Assembly: GCA_012295275.1 (NCBI GenBank)
Contig: CM022670.1
Coordinates: forward strand, 14,282,373 to 14,346,372
Direction of reading: 5' to 3'
Length of the DNA stretch: 64,000 bases
Source: Chrysomallon squamiferum
Taxonomy: Eukaryota > Mollusca > Gastropoda > Neomphalida > Peltospiridae
Shown here: piece after piece, positions 28,681 to 40,979 of the stretch
Layout of the letters: each line of letters opens with the position of its first letter
Position numbering within the stretch: the first letter of the stretch is position 1
The notes under the pieces: model-generated
Seen by the model: only the letters and a program-made list of their open reading frames with translations
What the model was told of the DNA's origin: nothing
Database searches by the model: none
Position numbers and translations under genes: made by a program

Positions 28681-30080
28681 GTAAGTGTATGGGTTGTTGT
28701 TGTTGTTTTGTTGTTATTGTTTGTTTTTTTTTGTTGTTTTTAAATACTTCGATTTTAAAAATATACTTGGATTTTTAAATATATAGACAATTCTATATTA
28801 ATTCAAAAAAAAAGACTAAAGCTAACGCAACTCACTTTCAGATCGAGATAAAGATAAAAGATATATCGGTTATTTAAGATACCGGAAAGTAAAAGACAAA
28901 AGAGGAACAAAGAGTAAAAAAGAAAAAAGAAAAGTAATAAAAGTAACAATAATACAAAAGTCTACAAATAATATAAATAAGAATTTAAGTCTAAATAAAT
29001 AAAGAAAATGGTACAGTATCTTTTTCGTTTCTGAATTCCGCTCAGTAAGCACAAAGCACAATCCGTCCGTGAGTATTCTTCACAGCTTATCTACCGGGCT
29101 TGCACCATGTCGGGATCGACCATCACGGTGGAGAGTCTGTTGTGAGAATCTAATGGAAAAAAATTAACGTGCTAATCAGAGCAAGCTGTTGTGAAGCACG
29201 TCAAAGAGAATCTAAATAAATCGGACGGTTATATACATTACTTGCTGAAAATGTCATCCTGCTCACCAGTTGGATTTACTTTTTAATAGCAGGTAAAATA
29301 ACAACACAACGTCTGTAGGGTGATATCATTTACTTGTTCATTAGCTACTCACTGGAAGTCAGAAGGCTATTTTGTTACTACGATAAAGTATGATAAAGAC
29401 ATTTTGCTTGTTTTTTTTCTGGGATCATCTCCAATGTTTAGGTCATCGACTGTAGAACAAAAACAAATTATTCGAACACCGGAAACTATCTTCAAAGATA
29501 AATGGATCAGCAATTTATCAATCGGACATGACACTTCGTTTCGGGACGTTCGGGTCAAGGTGGGACTAATTCAATACTAACAAAAACACATTCTTTTATT
29601 TCGGTGAGAATACTTTAATTTAAAAAAACAACATTTGTCCAACAATAGACAAGATTGTCCCTGTGCTGCACTGGATTCTGGGCCGAGTTGTCCCCCACTT
29701 GTCTGGCATTCCTGAAAAGGTACAACTAAAAATGTTTTACCATTTTAAATTGTATGCCGATTTTTAGAATGACGAAATGAGTAAAGTATTATAGTAATGT
29801 GTACTTGCTTTAACTGTTATATTTAACTTTCTAATATTATATGGCAATTTGGAGCGGATCTGATACCTGTGCCACAGGGAACAGGAACGAGGTGACCACA
29901 TCCGACACGCTGGGTAAAGTTAAAGCCCTTTGTTAGTTTGTAACTGTTTGAGTTTGTTTACGTACAGAGTATGTTGGATAAATAATTTAATGGTTTCGTA
30001 ATGAAATCCTACCTCTGGCTCTGCAATCAATCAGTAACGAGTGGAGAGATTCTGGTCAGTTATCGACGTGTCAACAGACT
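28681..30080. other. linker upstream of the LINE, mirrored at 16550-17900
   Basis: Non-coding by my reading. It is strongly similar to the left arm, for example the reverse complements of the 29450-29560 block (GGACATGACACTTCGTTTCG) and of the 29220-29290 block. The open frame 28870-29061 has a mirrored counterpart at 17525-17716 with the same start and end; the two peptides are almost identical, but the frame is hydrophobic and F/L-rich and shares no domain. I read it as sequence similarity from duplication, not selection. Confidence 0.5.
29154..29205 (-). mobile_element. 52-bp hairpin micro-insertion, right-arm copy
   Basis: The insert is flanked by GAGAATCTAA at 29144-29153 and 29206-29215. 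Stems are ACGTGCT (29167-29173) and AGCACGT (29195-29201), with an A-rich stretch before the first stem. Orthologous to 17381-17432. Confidence 0.75.
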
Positions 30081-30099
30081 TGAACTTGAACTTGAAAAA

Positions 30100-30720
30100 A
30101 TCTTAACGTGCTAGTCAGAGCAAACTGTTGTGAAGCACGTCTACGACGGGCACGCTTTCTGACAGGTCAGCGTGCGTGTCCGTCGCAGAAACGAGTTTTG
30201 GGTAAGGAAAGAGAGTGGGTTGTCGTTACGATTGCAGGACACAAAGGAGTGTCCAGCATATCGGATCCTAACGAATCGGTTGCGATGTTTCGTAGACGTT
30301 TTCCGCTCCTTGTTGTTTCCGGCACTTGTCCAGCTCGTTGAAGGTCTCCTATTCATCACCGGGTTCGTGTTGGTTTCATCCTGTTTGTTCTGGTCTCGGC
30401 TGCTTTGATGTTTCCTTGTCCTTTTTGGCTGCTTCCCTCTGGTCCAGCAATTACAAACTTTTTTATTTATTATTATTTTTTTTATTTTTTTTTTTTTTTT
30501 TTTTTTGCCAAATGTCTTTTTATTGATTTAAAAGATGCTATAAACACCTGCAGCTAAGAATGAGAACACGAACGTTGTTAACTTATTTACATTTATTAAG
30601 AACATTTTTTTTTTTTTTTTTTTTAATCCGATAACCGGGTTAGTATGGTCTGAAATTAAGTACGTATAGTACGTATAGTTTTGTTTTTAATTATTAATTT
30701 AATTGGCTATTCAAATTTTG
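30100..30720 (-). mobile_element. retroposon-like repeat with 3' hairpin end, right-arm copy
   Basis: Mirror of 15900-16545 but with an intact hairpin end near 30105-30141 (AACGTGCTAGTCAGAG then AGCACGT). It contains long T runs near 30476-30505 and 30605-30625. A 72-codon reverse-strand frame (30359-30141) parallels the decayed counterpart in the left copy. No known domain. Confidence 0.6.
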
Positions 30721-30970
30721 TTTTTAGTCCCGGGAAGTGGTTTGCGCAGCGGCATCTAACGATAAATCAAGGGACATAACTCGAAATAACCGCACTGCGG
30801 AACCGGCCCATTTTAACGTAAACCTTTAAAGAATTAAAATCTATAAAATATCAGATTGTTGAATTTAAATAGTTTGTTAACTTTCTAGAGAGATTGTTGA
30901 ATTTAAATAATTTGTTATTGCCTTAATTGATATTGTATATTTAATTATAATCTATACTTTTGTCGCACTG

Positions 30971-30973
<3 letters not shown>

Positions 30974-31059
<86 letters not shown>
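30974..31059. repeat. (CT)n microsatellite
   Basis: Perfect run of about 86 nt. The third duplicate has the same tract expanded at 43703-43879 with the same 3' flank (TGTCACAATAGTTAAAATAA). Confidence 0.95.
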
Positions 31060-31061
<2 letters not shown>

Positions 31062-31469
31062 GTTTAACATATAGTTTAGACTGGACCTTAAGTGTCACAA
31101 TAGTTAAAATAAAGTAAATAGCAAAATAAAATAAAATAAAATAAAATCAATATTTATTATCATAGTAGTTGTCCTTGAAATATAAACTGTTCATTCACAT
31201 AATAGAAAAAAGAAGGATATGGGTTGAAGAAAATAGATTTATTTATTAATAATAGATATTGATTAATTATTCAGTTGCTTAATACTTTTATTAATCTTTG
31301 AAATACAGATTGTTCACTTTAAAGAGTAGAAAATAAAAAAAAAAAATTCTATGAAAAAAAAGTATTTATTTATTACTAAATTGTTTTAGTCAGCTAAATT
31401 TAGAATTGTTGTTCCACATGAATGCCATTGCTAGTACAACAAATGACTTAGTTTTAAATACAGCTTAAA

Positions 31470-31648
31470 CCCTTCCATCCAGGTTTACATTTTCAAATAC
31501 ATTCCCCTATTTTAATATTGCGAAACGAGTTATCGTTCTTGCAGTTTCTGTCATTACATTGGTAATGAAATCGATGCGTTATCACATTCTGAAATATTCA
31601 TCAAATATTTGTTGTTCATATCGTTGGCGATCATACCATATATTGTGG

Positions 31649-31721
<73 letters not shown>

Positions 31722-31729
31722 TTTTCTAT

Positions 31730-31772
<43 letters not shown>

Positions 31773-32235
31773 GTTGTTTGTTTAGTGATTCATTTATTTA
31801 TTTATTCTCTGTTGAAAAAATAAAAAATTGTATATTAATAAAAGAAGATATCAATTCACCTGTACAGTCAACACCTTTCCATTCACCTTTACATCCCCTT
31901 TTAAATTCACCATCACTGTGATTACAACATCACTGTCCGTTACAGCGTCTGTCTGTACGAAACTTAGAACAGTTGAATCCGTGAGAGATAATTCATTAGA
32001 ATAAATATAAAATTATCTATTAGTAACCAGAGACTTTAAAATTGTTATATAGAATTAATGAGTTTAATATAATGTACTTTATTAAAACACTGAATGAAAG
32101 GAAAGATATAAATGAATGGAACTGTTAAAAAATAATGTATTAAATGTTTAAGTTTATGTCGCGTACTTTCAAAACAGTCTTTGTTTCTCCATCCAGGATG
32201 ACAGTCTCCGGTACACGTTTCTGTTTTTGAATCGC
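31470..32235 (-). pseudogene. EGF-like gene relic, right-arm copy
   Basis: Exon-like pieces at about 32232-32165 (CDSKTETCTGDCHPGW, RNKDCFE then a GT-like donor), 31985-31856 (FNCSKFRTDRRCNGQ, TGA, CCNHSDGEFKRGCKGEWKG, VDCTG) and 31600-31470 (frameshifted, YQCNDRNCKNDNSFRN, then WKGLSC). The first piece is intact, unlike the left arm. The TGA in the second is shared with the left arm. Confidence 0.7.
31651..31770. repeat. (ATT)n followed by (TTTA)n microsatellites
   Basis: ATT run 31651-31719, then TTTA units to about 31770, within the EGF relic. Confidence 0.9.
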
Positions 32236-32239
32236 ACAT

Positions 32240-34719
32240 TGTCTGTTTTACAGATTTTATTTAATTATCATCTGTATTAACTGTATATAATAAAAAATGT
32301 TGTATGTCTGTTTGTGTTTAATTATGTGAAAATAATAAAGCGTATGTGCAAATATATAAAAATGAATATAAAAGTTATTTATTATATCATACTCCTGATT
32401 TTATATTTTTTTTTTTTTTTTTTTTTTTTATACCAAACACATTTATAAACATCCGCTTTATGTCAGGCAGGCTTCGTTATAAATGTATCAGATAATCTTC
32501 CCACTGTTTTTATTTTTTTTATTTATTACTTTTTTGTTTTTAAGGGATTCATTTTAATAACGACGCCTGTTGTCAAAAGGTAGGCATTAATTCGGTTTTC
32601 AGTGTAAATATACCTAGCTATGTAGGTTCTCCATTTGATTACCAGGAGAAAGTATTTTGTAACCAGCTCCCCGTAAACACGAAAATATATATCATTGTAC
32701 AGAATTTCGAAAGCTAAAATTTAATAAAACAAATCAACATTTAAAACATTTAAGTGGTATATATCAATAGGTGTTTGGTATCATTGTCCAAGTCATTTTT
32801 AGAGTTTTTCTTTAAAGAGAAAACATCCTGGTGTATACAAATAAATGAAGTGTTTATTATTTAGAGAAAGAAAATAATAAAACAAGGTTTTTGTGCTTGT
32901 TAAAGAAGTAGGCACTTGCATCATCTGAAATGATAAATTTTCTTTCACGCCAGCATATATAAGCTATTGTTTTATTTGTAGATGATAAAACTGACTTAAA
33001 CAAATATAATCGAGATTATAACTTGATAATACAATATTTAAGATCACTTGCATGCTAGAGAGAAACGTTAATGGCGCGTGAATTTGCGTGCGTGCATCAT
33101 TAACCAGGGTGTATGTGTATAAATAAATAAAGGCGTGAATGTTTGTGTATGTGTATGTGCGTATGTGTTTGTATGTGTTAAAATCAGTTTCAGTCACCTC
33201 AAACTTTATTTGTAAAATAATTATTGAATTTTGGAGACTGTTTTCTACATGAATATAAAAACTGCAAATAGTATCACAGGAAATATATTTTACAACACAA
33301 ACGATGTTTTGTATATTTGGTCATTAATAATAGCTTTTGAACTACGTAATACGCTAATACAAATGTATAGAAAAAACATTAATCGGTTAGAGGGACACTG
33401 TTCACAATAATACCACACGGATAGTTCTTCGACGTAAAGATATTGTTTTCTAAATTCAAACATGATCCTGTAAACCATTTTAAGGAAAGGTTTTACTGTA
33501 ACAGCTGTAATTATGTCAGTGTTTATCTGTGACTAGTGTATCATTTATGACCATACATATGTGTGATGTGGGTGTGTGTGTTGCTGTGTGTGTGTGTGTA
33601 AATGTGTATTGTTGAATAATCTGAAAATAATATATAACAGCATTAATATTTACATGTAGCAGTTAAAGATTATAAACGGACATATAATTAACACCATACT
33701 TGACTTATATTAAATACAAGTATATGGAAACGTACACTGATCTTTAAATATAGATTAAATAGTGGGGTTTTTTTTTGTATTATAATCATAGCCTGCTTAA
33801 AATTACAGTGATGAAAATCATCCTATTATAAGTCAGATTTCCTGCTGTATAATTTGTTTTATTTATTATTCCATGCAGTTCAAATTCAACAACAAAACAG
33901 ATAGATTTCCGAGATCGAGAACTTACTTACCTATTGGTGTGTTCATTTTGTAATAATAATTACAGGCTAAGAAATACTGACACATACTGTCCGTGAGAAG
34001 GATATCATATAAAAAACAAAATTCCATATTTATTTATTTATCTTCCTTTATTAATTAATTAATTTAATGTTATTTATTTATTTATTTATTTACTTATTTG
34101 TCTGTTTGTTTGTTTGCTTACTTTTTGTTTCATGCAATGTGAAGCTAAGAATGTAACATGGCTATGCATATCAAACAAAATCCTGTTTGGTACAAATATA
34201 TAATTAGTATTATATTTATTTTAATTCATACAACACTTTTTATCAAAATTTTAGATAACTGTTATTATGTTGCGTTTTATACAAGACATTGTAATGTTTC
34301 CATTGGCTAAGTAATGTATTATTTTAAACGAACTACTAGTTATACATTAGTTAACAAATCTTATTATTTAGTTTTAGATCTAAAAGGTAACAAATTTTAT
34401 TACAAAGGTTTATATTCGGGATATCGAAATGTATAAAATTATTTAACATGTTTAACTATTTTGTTCCATATAAATGTTTGACATATTATTTATAAATTCC
34501 ATATATTGAAATTTAGTTTTAATACATAACTTTCTGTGTCTGTATTTGCGAACTAAGCGAGTTTAACTGTGCTATGATACAGAATGGGTGTATTGACTAA
34601 TGTAATGATAGTCCGATTAACAAAAAGATGTAGTAGTCTAGTGTTATAGATAACTATGTATTGTTTCAAACCGCTATTACAGTAATGTTTCTGAAATATG
34701 TCGTCAACAAAGGGTCGAG
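32240..34719. other. 3' flank of dispanin copy 2; duplicated non-coding DNA
   Basis: Mirror of 12088-14510. No gene seen; AT-rich with scattered T runs (32407-32429). The reverse-strand fragment around 33600-33660 echoes the acceptor region of dispanin exon 4 (CTGAAAATAATATATAACAG), as does 13000-13045 in the left arm. This suggests an old duplicated exon 4 acceptor without a usable exon. Confidence 0.55.
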
Positions 34720-36481
34720 TCACAACCAGTAAACGAGACATATAACGGTGAGGACTGTGCCAATCACAATGGCGGCGATTGCTGTATTCCTGGCCTTTAT
34801 CCCGCTAAGTCTCGCCTCCTCGAAATTACCAATATCTGCCATATTTCGGGACTGAAAAATAAATAGAAAACAGATTTAGAAATCCTGCGGCCATTTCGAG
34901 CGATATAATTATGTTTGTATGTTTCTAGTAGGTGGGTATATGGGTGTTTCGCTGGGAGTTTGCGTATGGATATGTGTGGGTGGCCATGTGGTTGGGTGTG
35001 CTTGGTTGAGTGTACATCTGTGTGTGTTATAGTCTGTATGTGTGAGTGTGATTATGGGGGTGGATGGGTGAGTGAGGGTGGGTGGATGGGTGGGTGAGCG
35101 TGAATGTGTACTTGTAAAAATTGTAATTCAGTAAAGAAAGACTCAGATTATATATCGTCATTAAGCCTAACGACAAGTGAGCAAAAAGTGTTATGTTCTA
35201 AATGTTAATAGTCTTTAATCATTATATTCATGTTCGTAAAACACCTAATAGTTCTGCTCTGTCTGTGCCAAATGGCAGAATCATTAGAAATCACTCTTAA
35301 CATTAAAAGATAAATAAAATGTAAAGGATGGTAAAATACAACAAGCATATTACACAAATCCTAGTCATTTCCTAAAATGATTGAACATTTTACGCATTAC
35401 CCGAATACAATGGTGATACTAAACATTAGTCAAATGATGGATAATTTAAGGCATTACATGTCCTGACAGGTCTTACAGATTAACTATAACACATTTACGT
35501 ACTCACACGAAAATATTTAGTTCTCCAAAAGACTTACCGAACGTGAAAGTAATATAGCGATTATGCCTAAGATCCGGCATAAAATACAAGATATGACAGA
35601 CAGGATAAGGTAATCACGGGGTCGAGCTGCTGGTTGTCGAATAATCTGAAAGTAATATGTAGCACTATTAATTTTTACATGTAAAATATAGAATATATTA
35701 TACATATAGAAAGTGTATATTTACATACACAGACACCCATGTACTTGCAAACTGTTTAATATTCATAATTCATATTCATATAATGCAGATGTTATGGATC
35801 TTTGGAATGACGATATAGTACTGCAACCCTAGGAACGGATGTCCTCTTATTTTTTGCATACAGCACCAAAGTGGTACATTAACCATAGCAAGTAGCTTAG
35901 GTTTCTAGTCCATTTCGCAGCGTGTAAATTATTATAAGAAAACGAACTCGTTTTAAAAACGTCTTACAAATTCATGAGCCAGTAAACATACTGGTAACTT
36001 GAGAATTTCATACTAAACTAGTCTACAGTCTTAGTACATAATAAGTAAGTGTGAAGTCAGCAGTCGTTTATCGGTTTAACACAATGTCTCAATTCTGTTC
36101 CGAATCATTACATGAATATTCATATTTTCGACGATCTTTAATTCTTACAAGTAAAATACAACAGGATGTTGTTGTTTTCTTATTATTTCCGGAATAACTT
36201 AAAATATAAAACTGCTAAAACAAATGCTTTATGTGTGTTTTTTAGGGATAGAGTCACACATTTTACAGAGAGTCTACTTACGATCATTTGATCGTCTGCT
36301 GGTTCTCGTCCGTATCCATATGGCTGTGATGGACCGTATCCTTGTCGTAGGGAAGGTCCATCATTCACTTGTGGTTGACAGTACACTGGTAGTGTCTAAA
36401 ATAAATCATCATCATTATCATTATTATTATTACTGGTGTTGTTGTTTTTATCGATATCATATTATTATTACTATTATTACT

Positions 36482-36517
<36 letters not shown>

Positions 36518-38176
36518 TTTCTTAATTAATTGTAATAGCCGTTGGAATGATGATGTGGTACTGCGACCATAGCAACGGTTGACCACTTATTTTGTGCATG
36601 CAGAAGCAAAGTCGTAAATTTTGCATAGCAAGCAGCTTAGGTTTCTAGTCCATTTCGCTGCGTACACATTATGACAAGAAAATGTACTCGTTTTAAAAAC
36701 GTCATACAAATTCCTGACCCAGTAAACATATTGGTAACTTTCGACGATCTTTCATTTTTTTGTATGTACAATACAACAGGACATGTATCAATTTTAAAAC
36801 TACGTTGTTGTTTTCTTATTATTTCCGGAATAACTTAAAATATATAACTGCTAAAACAAATGCCTTATGTGTATTTTTTGGGAGATAGAGTCAAACATTT
36901 TACAGAGTGTCTACTTACCATCATTTGATCGTCTGCTGGTTCTCGTCCGTATCCATATGGCTGTGATGGACCGTGTCCTTGTGGTGGTGAAGGTCCATAA
37001 TTCACTTGTGGTTGACCGTGTGCTGGTGGTGGCTAAAATGAATCATCATCATCATCATTATCATTATTACTGTTACTGTTCTTCTTCTTTTTATTGATAT
37101 CAATATTATTATTACTATTATTTATTTATTATTTTTTTGTTGTTGTAATAGCCGTTGGAATGATGATGTGGTACTAAAACCATAGCAACGATTACCCTCT
37201 TATTGTATGCATACATCACCAAAGTCGTAAACTCACAATAGGAAGCAGCTTAGGTTTCTAGTTATTATAAGAAAATTAACTCGTTTTAGAAATGTTACAA
37301 ATTCATAAGCCAGTAAACATAGTGGTAACTTCAGAGTTTCATACTTTACTAGTTTACAGTCTGTGTACGTAACAAATAAGTGTGAAGTCAGCACAATTTG
37401 TCGAATGTTTTCCCTTGAAAGTGAAACGAATAAATGAAAACATGACTGACACTTACATACGGAATAACTCGGTAATAAAGTATTAACTCATCCAAATCTG
37501 AGCACCAGCCCCATAAAGTAAATGTTTTGTAATCTTCTCTTGTTTTGCCTCGTGAAATTATTGATTTTATCAAATATTAAACCACTTCGCGACCCGCGCA
37601 GCTCCCTTTAATAACACTTAGAGCTATTTAGAAAATTATTATTGTAAGATTTATTAGTGAAGTTCACTTCAAAACATAAAGTTAATAATTGCACGAATCA
37701 GTGCATGAGATACATAAATATTCATACCTTCGACGATCTTCCCTTTTCACAAGTACAATACATCAGGACGAGTATCAGTTTTAAAACTAAATTGTCTTTT
37801 CTTATTATTTTTGGCATAACTAAAAATGTAAAACTGCTAAAACAAATGCTTTATGTGTATTTTCTTGAGACAGACTCACAAATTCTACAGAGAATCTACT
37901 TACTACCATTTGACCTTGTCCTGTTACTGGTCCGTAAAGAGGAGGTGGCGGCACATATCCTGATGACGGTGGTGGACCGTATCCTTGTGACTGTTGCCCA
38001 TATCCTGGTTGAGGTTCTCCTAGATGGGAACCTTCTGGAGCTGGAGTATATGCCGGAGGTGCAGGTCCATAAGCTTTTGGTGGAGCAGGTCCACAATTCC
38101 CTTGTGGTTCACCATATGCTGGTGGTGGCTGAAATAAATCATCATCATCATCGTCGTCATTAGTATTATTATTATC

Positions 38177-38208
<32 letters not shown>

Positions 38209-38443
38209 TGTTGTTGTTGTTGTTGTTCTAGTTGTCGTATTTATCCATATTATTATTACTATTATTACTGATTGATTTATTTTTATGTAGATGTAATATC
38301 CGTTGATATTACATATGTAAGTTCACAAAGACACAGGGATTCACACCAAAAAACTACTACGTGTCATAAATACCAAATGATTGAAATATAACGACCAGCG
38401 AAAGAAAATAATAATTAAGGTGATATAAAGAAAAAATAAATCA

Positions 38444-38489
<46 letters not shown>

Positions 38490-38871
38490 TTTTTAATGAA
38501 ATAAGAATAAATACAATATAATAAATCAAATAATATAAAAACTAAACAAAACAACAACAACAATAAAAAAAAATAAAAAATCGGAAATTTATATATGGAA
38601 AACATTTTAAACAACTTACATTTTGGGATGGACACTCTTCGTAACCACCCTCTGAAATACATTTTAAATATATACATCAATTTTTGTTCTGAACGTTTCA
38701 CCAAAACTATGGCATGAAAAATACGTTTATTTAACAGAAGATGAAAGAAAGAAACCTCGATTATATTAATGCTTTCTTACATAGACTATAAATAGATTAG
38801 AAATAAAGAAAGAAAGAAAGAAAGAATAGAAAAAAAAGAAAAAAATTCAGAATATCCATACATTTAATCTT

Positions 38872-38908
<37 letters not shown>

Positions 38909-40586
38909 TTTATTTATTTATTTATTTGTATTCAGCTTGTATTAATACTCTTTATAGCTCCAGCAATATTTTTCGGTATTTATTTATTTTTATATTTATT
39001 TTTATGCTATTTATATTTATTTCGTTTTTATTATTATTTATTTTAATTATTTATTATTATTATTTTTTATTTATGTAATTTTTTATTATTTCGTTCGTAT
39101 TTTGTATTATTTCAGGTGTAGAAAATATAGGGATTTCTTCTTCTTCTTCTTCTTCTTCTTCTTCTCCGTCTTCTTCTTCTTCTTCTTCTTCTTCTTCTTC
39201 TTCTTCTTCTGTAATTATGTATTTTTGTTTTATTCATTTGTTGTTGTTTTTTCTATTTATTATAATTTGTTTAGTAATTTTTACTTATTTTTTATGAAAG
39301 TTTGTTTTCTTCTGTTCTTTGTACTGTTTTGTTTTGTTTCCACTTAATGCTGTCTCATTGTGGTATAAACCAAATGTCAGTGATCCAAGTAAACTAGCTT
39401 TATGTGTATTCCTCTGTAAAGTGTAAAGATTTATATCAAGCACAAAACATTTCTAAAACACACCTTAAAACCGTCTCTTTACAAAACACACAGTCTCTGT
39501 TATATTTTTATGTTGATTATTGTTTTATTCAGTTGTTCACCAAGTGTTAATACTTTCTTTCTTAGAAGGCATTATTCATAGGCACAATGGTGAAGTGATG
39601 TGCTTGAACATGCAAATCGGATGAACGGTACGAAAGTGGACAGCATTTGACATTTATACGAGAAAAATATGTTTAAAATGGATTCGACTATGCGGACGAC
39701 CATACTCTCAAAAAGAAAGTCAATTAAAAGCAAGTTTTCAAATAATAATAATATACACAGTTGATAACTAGCTATATATTCGAATTATCTAAGTATGAAT
39801 GATATATATGCCCAAATGACCTAAATTGCTTTTGAGGTGAATTCAAACTAAACATTTGGGCAATCTATTGTAAATGTTCAATTATTACACATTGTTTTGA
39901 AAATGCAGCTTTAAGACACGTGTGTCATTTCTTATATTCTTATTTGTTACTTTTCTTTTTTCTTACCTCTAAAATAAACCATGATGCAATATCAGTTTAA
40001 TACCAAAACATACATATCCAGCCTTACATGAGCTGTTAGCCTCTGGCGGTTTCTTCTCCAAGCAAACGTGAATATTCAGTCATATCTCCTAATGGAACGA
40101 CAGCATCTCTCGTTCACTTTCGGTTTTATTATGGATGTAGCTTTGCGCAAAATAATTTAAACCTTTCTCTTCTGCTTTTCTGGAAAGCACGAAGATATGA
40201 AACCGACACATCACCTGGAATAATGTTTAGATCAACTACGCCGTCTGCTACCGATTCCGCCATTTTGAATGTTAGCTTGTAGGACACAGTAACACTATCT
40301 AAGTGGGCGTTGCTTATAGAGTAATTGTTGAAACATAAATCTTCCTGGTTTAGCGTGTGAAATTTACAAATTTCTTTATCTTTTTATTACTGTTACATCG
40401 TATTATTATGATGATGATGATAATTATTATTATTATTATTATTGTTATTATTATTATGATTATTATTATCATTATTACTACTACTATTACTATTTTGTAA
40501 ATTATTCATAATTATGTAATTACTCGTATGAATGTATGTATGCATCTCTGTGTGTGCGTCTTTGTATACAAACACACATGGGGGTC

Positions 40587-40618
<32 letters not shown>

Positions 40619-40936
40619 ATTTTAAATCAACTATTGAAATGTTTGTTCATAAATGTTTCCAAAATATAGCTCACCGCATCATTGGACATACTGAAAAGAA
40701 TTTAAAAAACATCGCAAATAACACATGATTCCACTGCTAATGTCGAAGCAACCCTGTCCTCTTTCTCGAAGAACGCTAAGCAGTAAATAATACAACATTC
40801 AAATATGTCGAAAATATGTACTAATAGTATATTTTGTTATTTCTTTCTCTAGTGCTTTTATATTTTACGGCTATTAATGACTTCTTTAACCGAAAATAAT
40901 AAAAATGTATGAGAACTTACCTGCTCTTTTCTCCAT
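34720..40936 (-). CDS. CD225/dispanin family protein, copy 2 (7 exons with triplicated exon 3, up to 246 aa)
   Basis: Exons on the reverse strand: 40936-40921, 38651-38620, 38128-37904, 37032-36919, 36395-36282, 35645-35538 and 34851-34720. All have GT-AG borders; the three PY-rich exons are all phase 0-0, so any subset keeps the frame. Residues 1-16 read MEKRAEGGYEECPSQN. The N-terminal linker is GYGPPP-like. The CD225 part is shortened: exon 4 lacks 8 residues between RQP and AARP, PPDY becomes PRDY, and the first hydrophobic segment reads SCILCRILG with an Arg and without the usual Pro. The last exon keeps NFEEARLSGIKARNT and ends YWL. Only ~45 nt of the copy 1-type 5' flank remains. It may be diverging or partly disabled. 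Confidence 0.72.
36282..36395 (-). other. duplicated PY-rich exon (3C) of dispanin copy 2
   Basis: 38 codons starting TLPVYCQPQVNDGPSLRQ and ending GREPADDQMI. It has the same splice signals as 3B and shares the SQPYGYGREPADDQM tail. The PPxY motif present in exon 3 is lost here and in 3B. Confidence 0.75.
36919..37032 (-). other. duplicated PY-rich exon (3B) of dispanin copy 2
   Basis: 38 codons starting PPPAHGQPQVNYGPSPPQ and ending GREPADDQMM, with TAG acceptor and GTAAG donor. It is a shortened relative of exon 3 (37904-38128) and very close to exon 3C. Phase 0-0 permits inclusion or skipping. Confidence 0.75.
38448..38488. repeat. (AAT)n microsatellite
   Basis: AAT units in the intron between exons 2 and 3 of dispanin copy 2. 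The homologous tract in copy 3 lies near 48340-48420. Confidence 0.85.
39138..39210. repeat. (TTC)n microsatellite
   Basis: TTC units, one CCG interruption, in intron 1 of dispanin copy 2; short counterpart at about 48790-48815. Confidence 0.9.
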
Positions 40937-40979
40937 TTTATTTTCTGTTGTTATGTTTAACAGTATCCGTGAGTGTAGG

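Larger units (their letters stand above)
35780..37900 (-). repeat. tandem triplication of an exon-plus-intron unit
   Basis: Three intron segments (about 35810-35990, 36535-36740, 37140-37330) share the succession TTGGAATGA.GAT.T.GTACT, CATAGCAA, AAGCAGCTTAGGTTTCTAGT and AAACATA.TGGTAACTT, each beside a PY-rich exon. Copy 1 (about 10670-10800) and copy 3 (about 46340-46540) have one such segment, so the expansion is private to copy 2. Confidence 0.8.

Noticed and set aside
23540-30720. Direct repeats (23540-24180 and 30100-30720) flanking the right LINE, as in an LTR element
   Set aside because: The interior encodes LINE proteins, no primer-binding site or TG..CA ends are seen, the outer repeat is separated from the LINE by 1.4 kb of linker, and each unit has the retroposon hairpin end, so they are separate insertions of one family.
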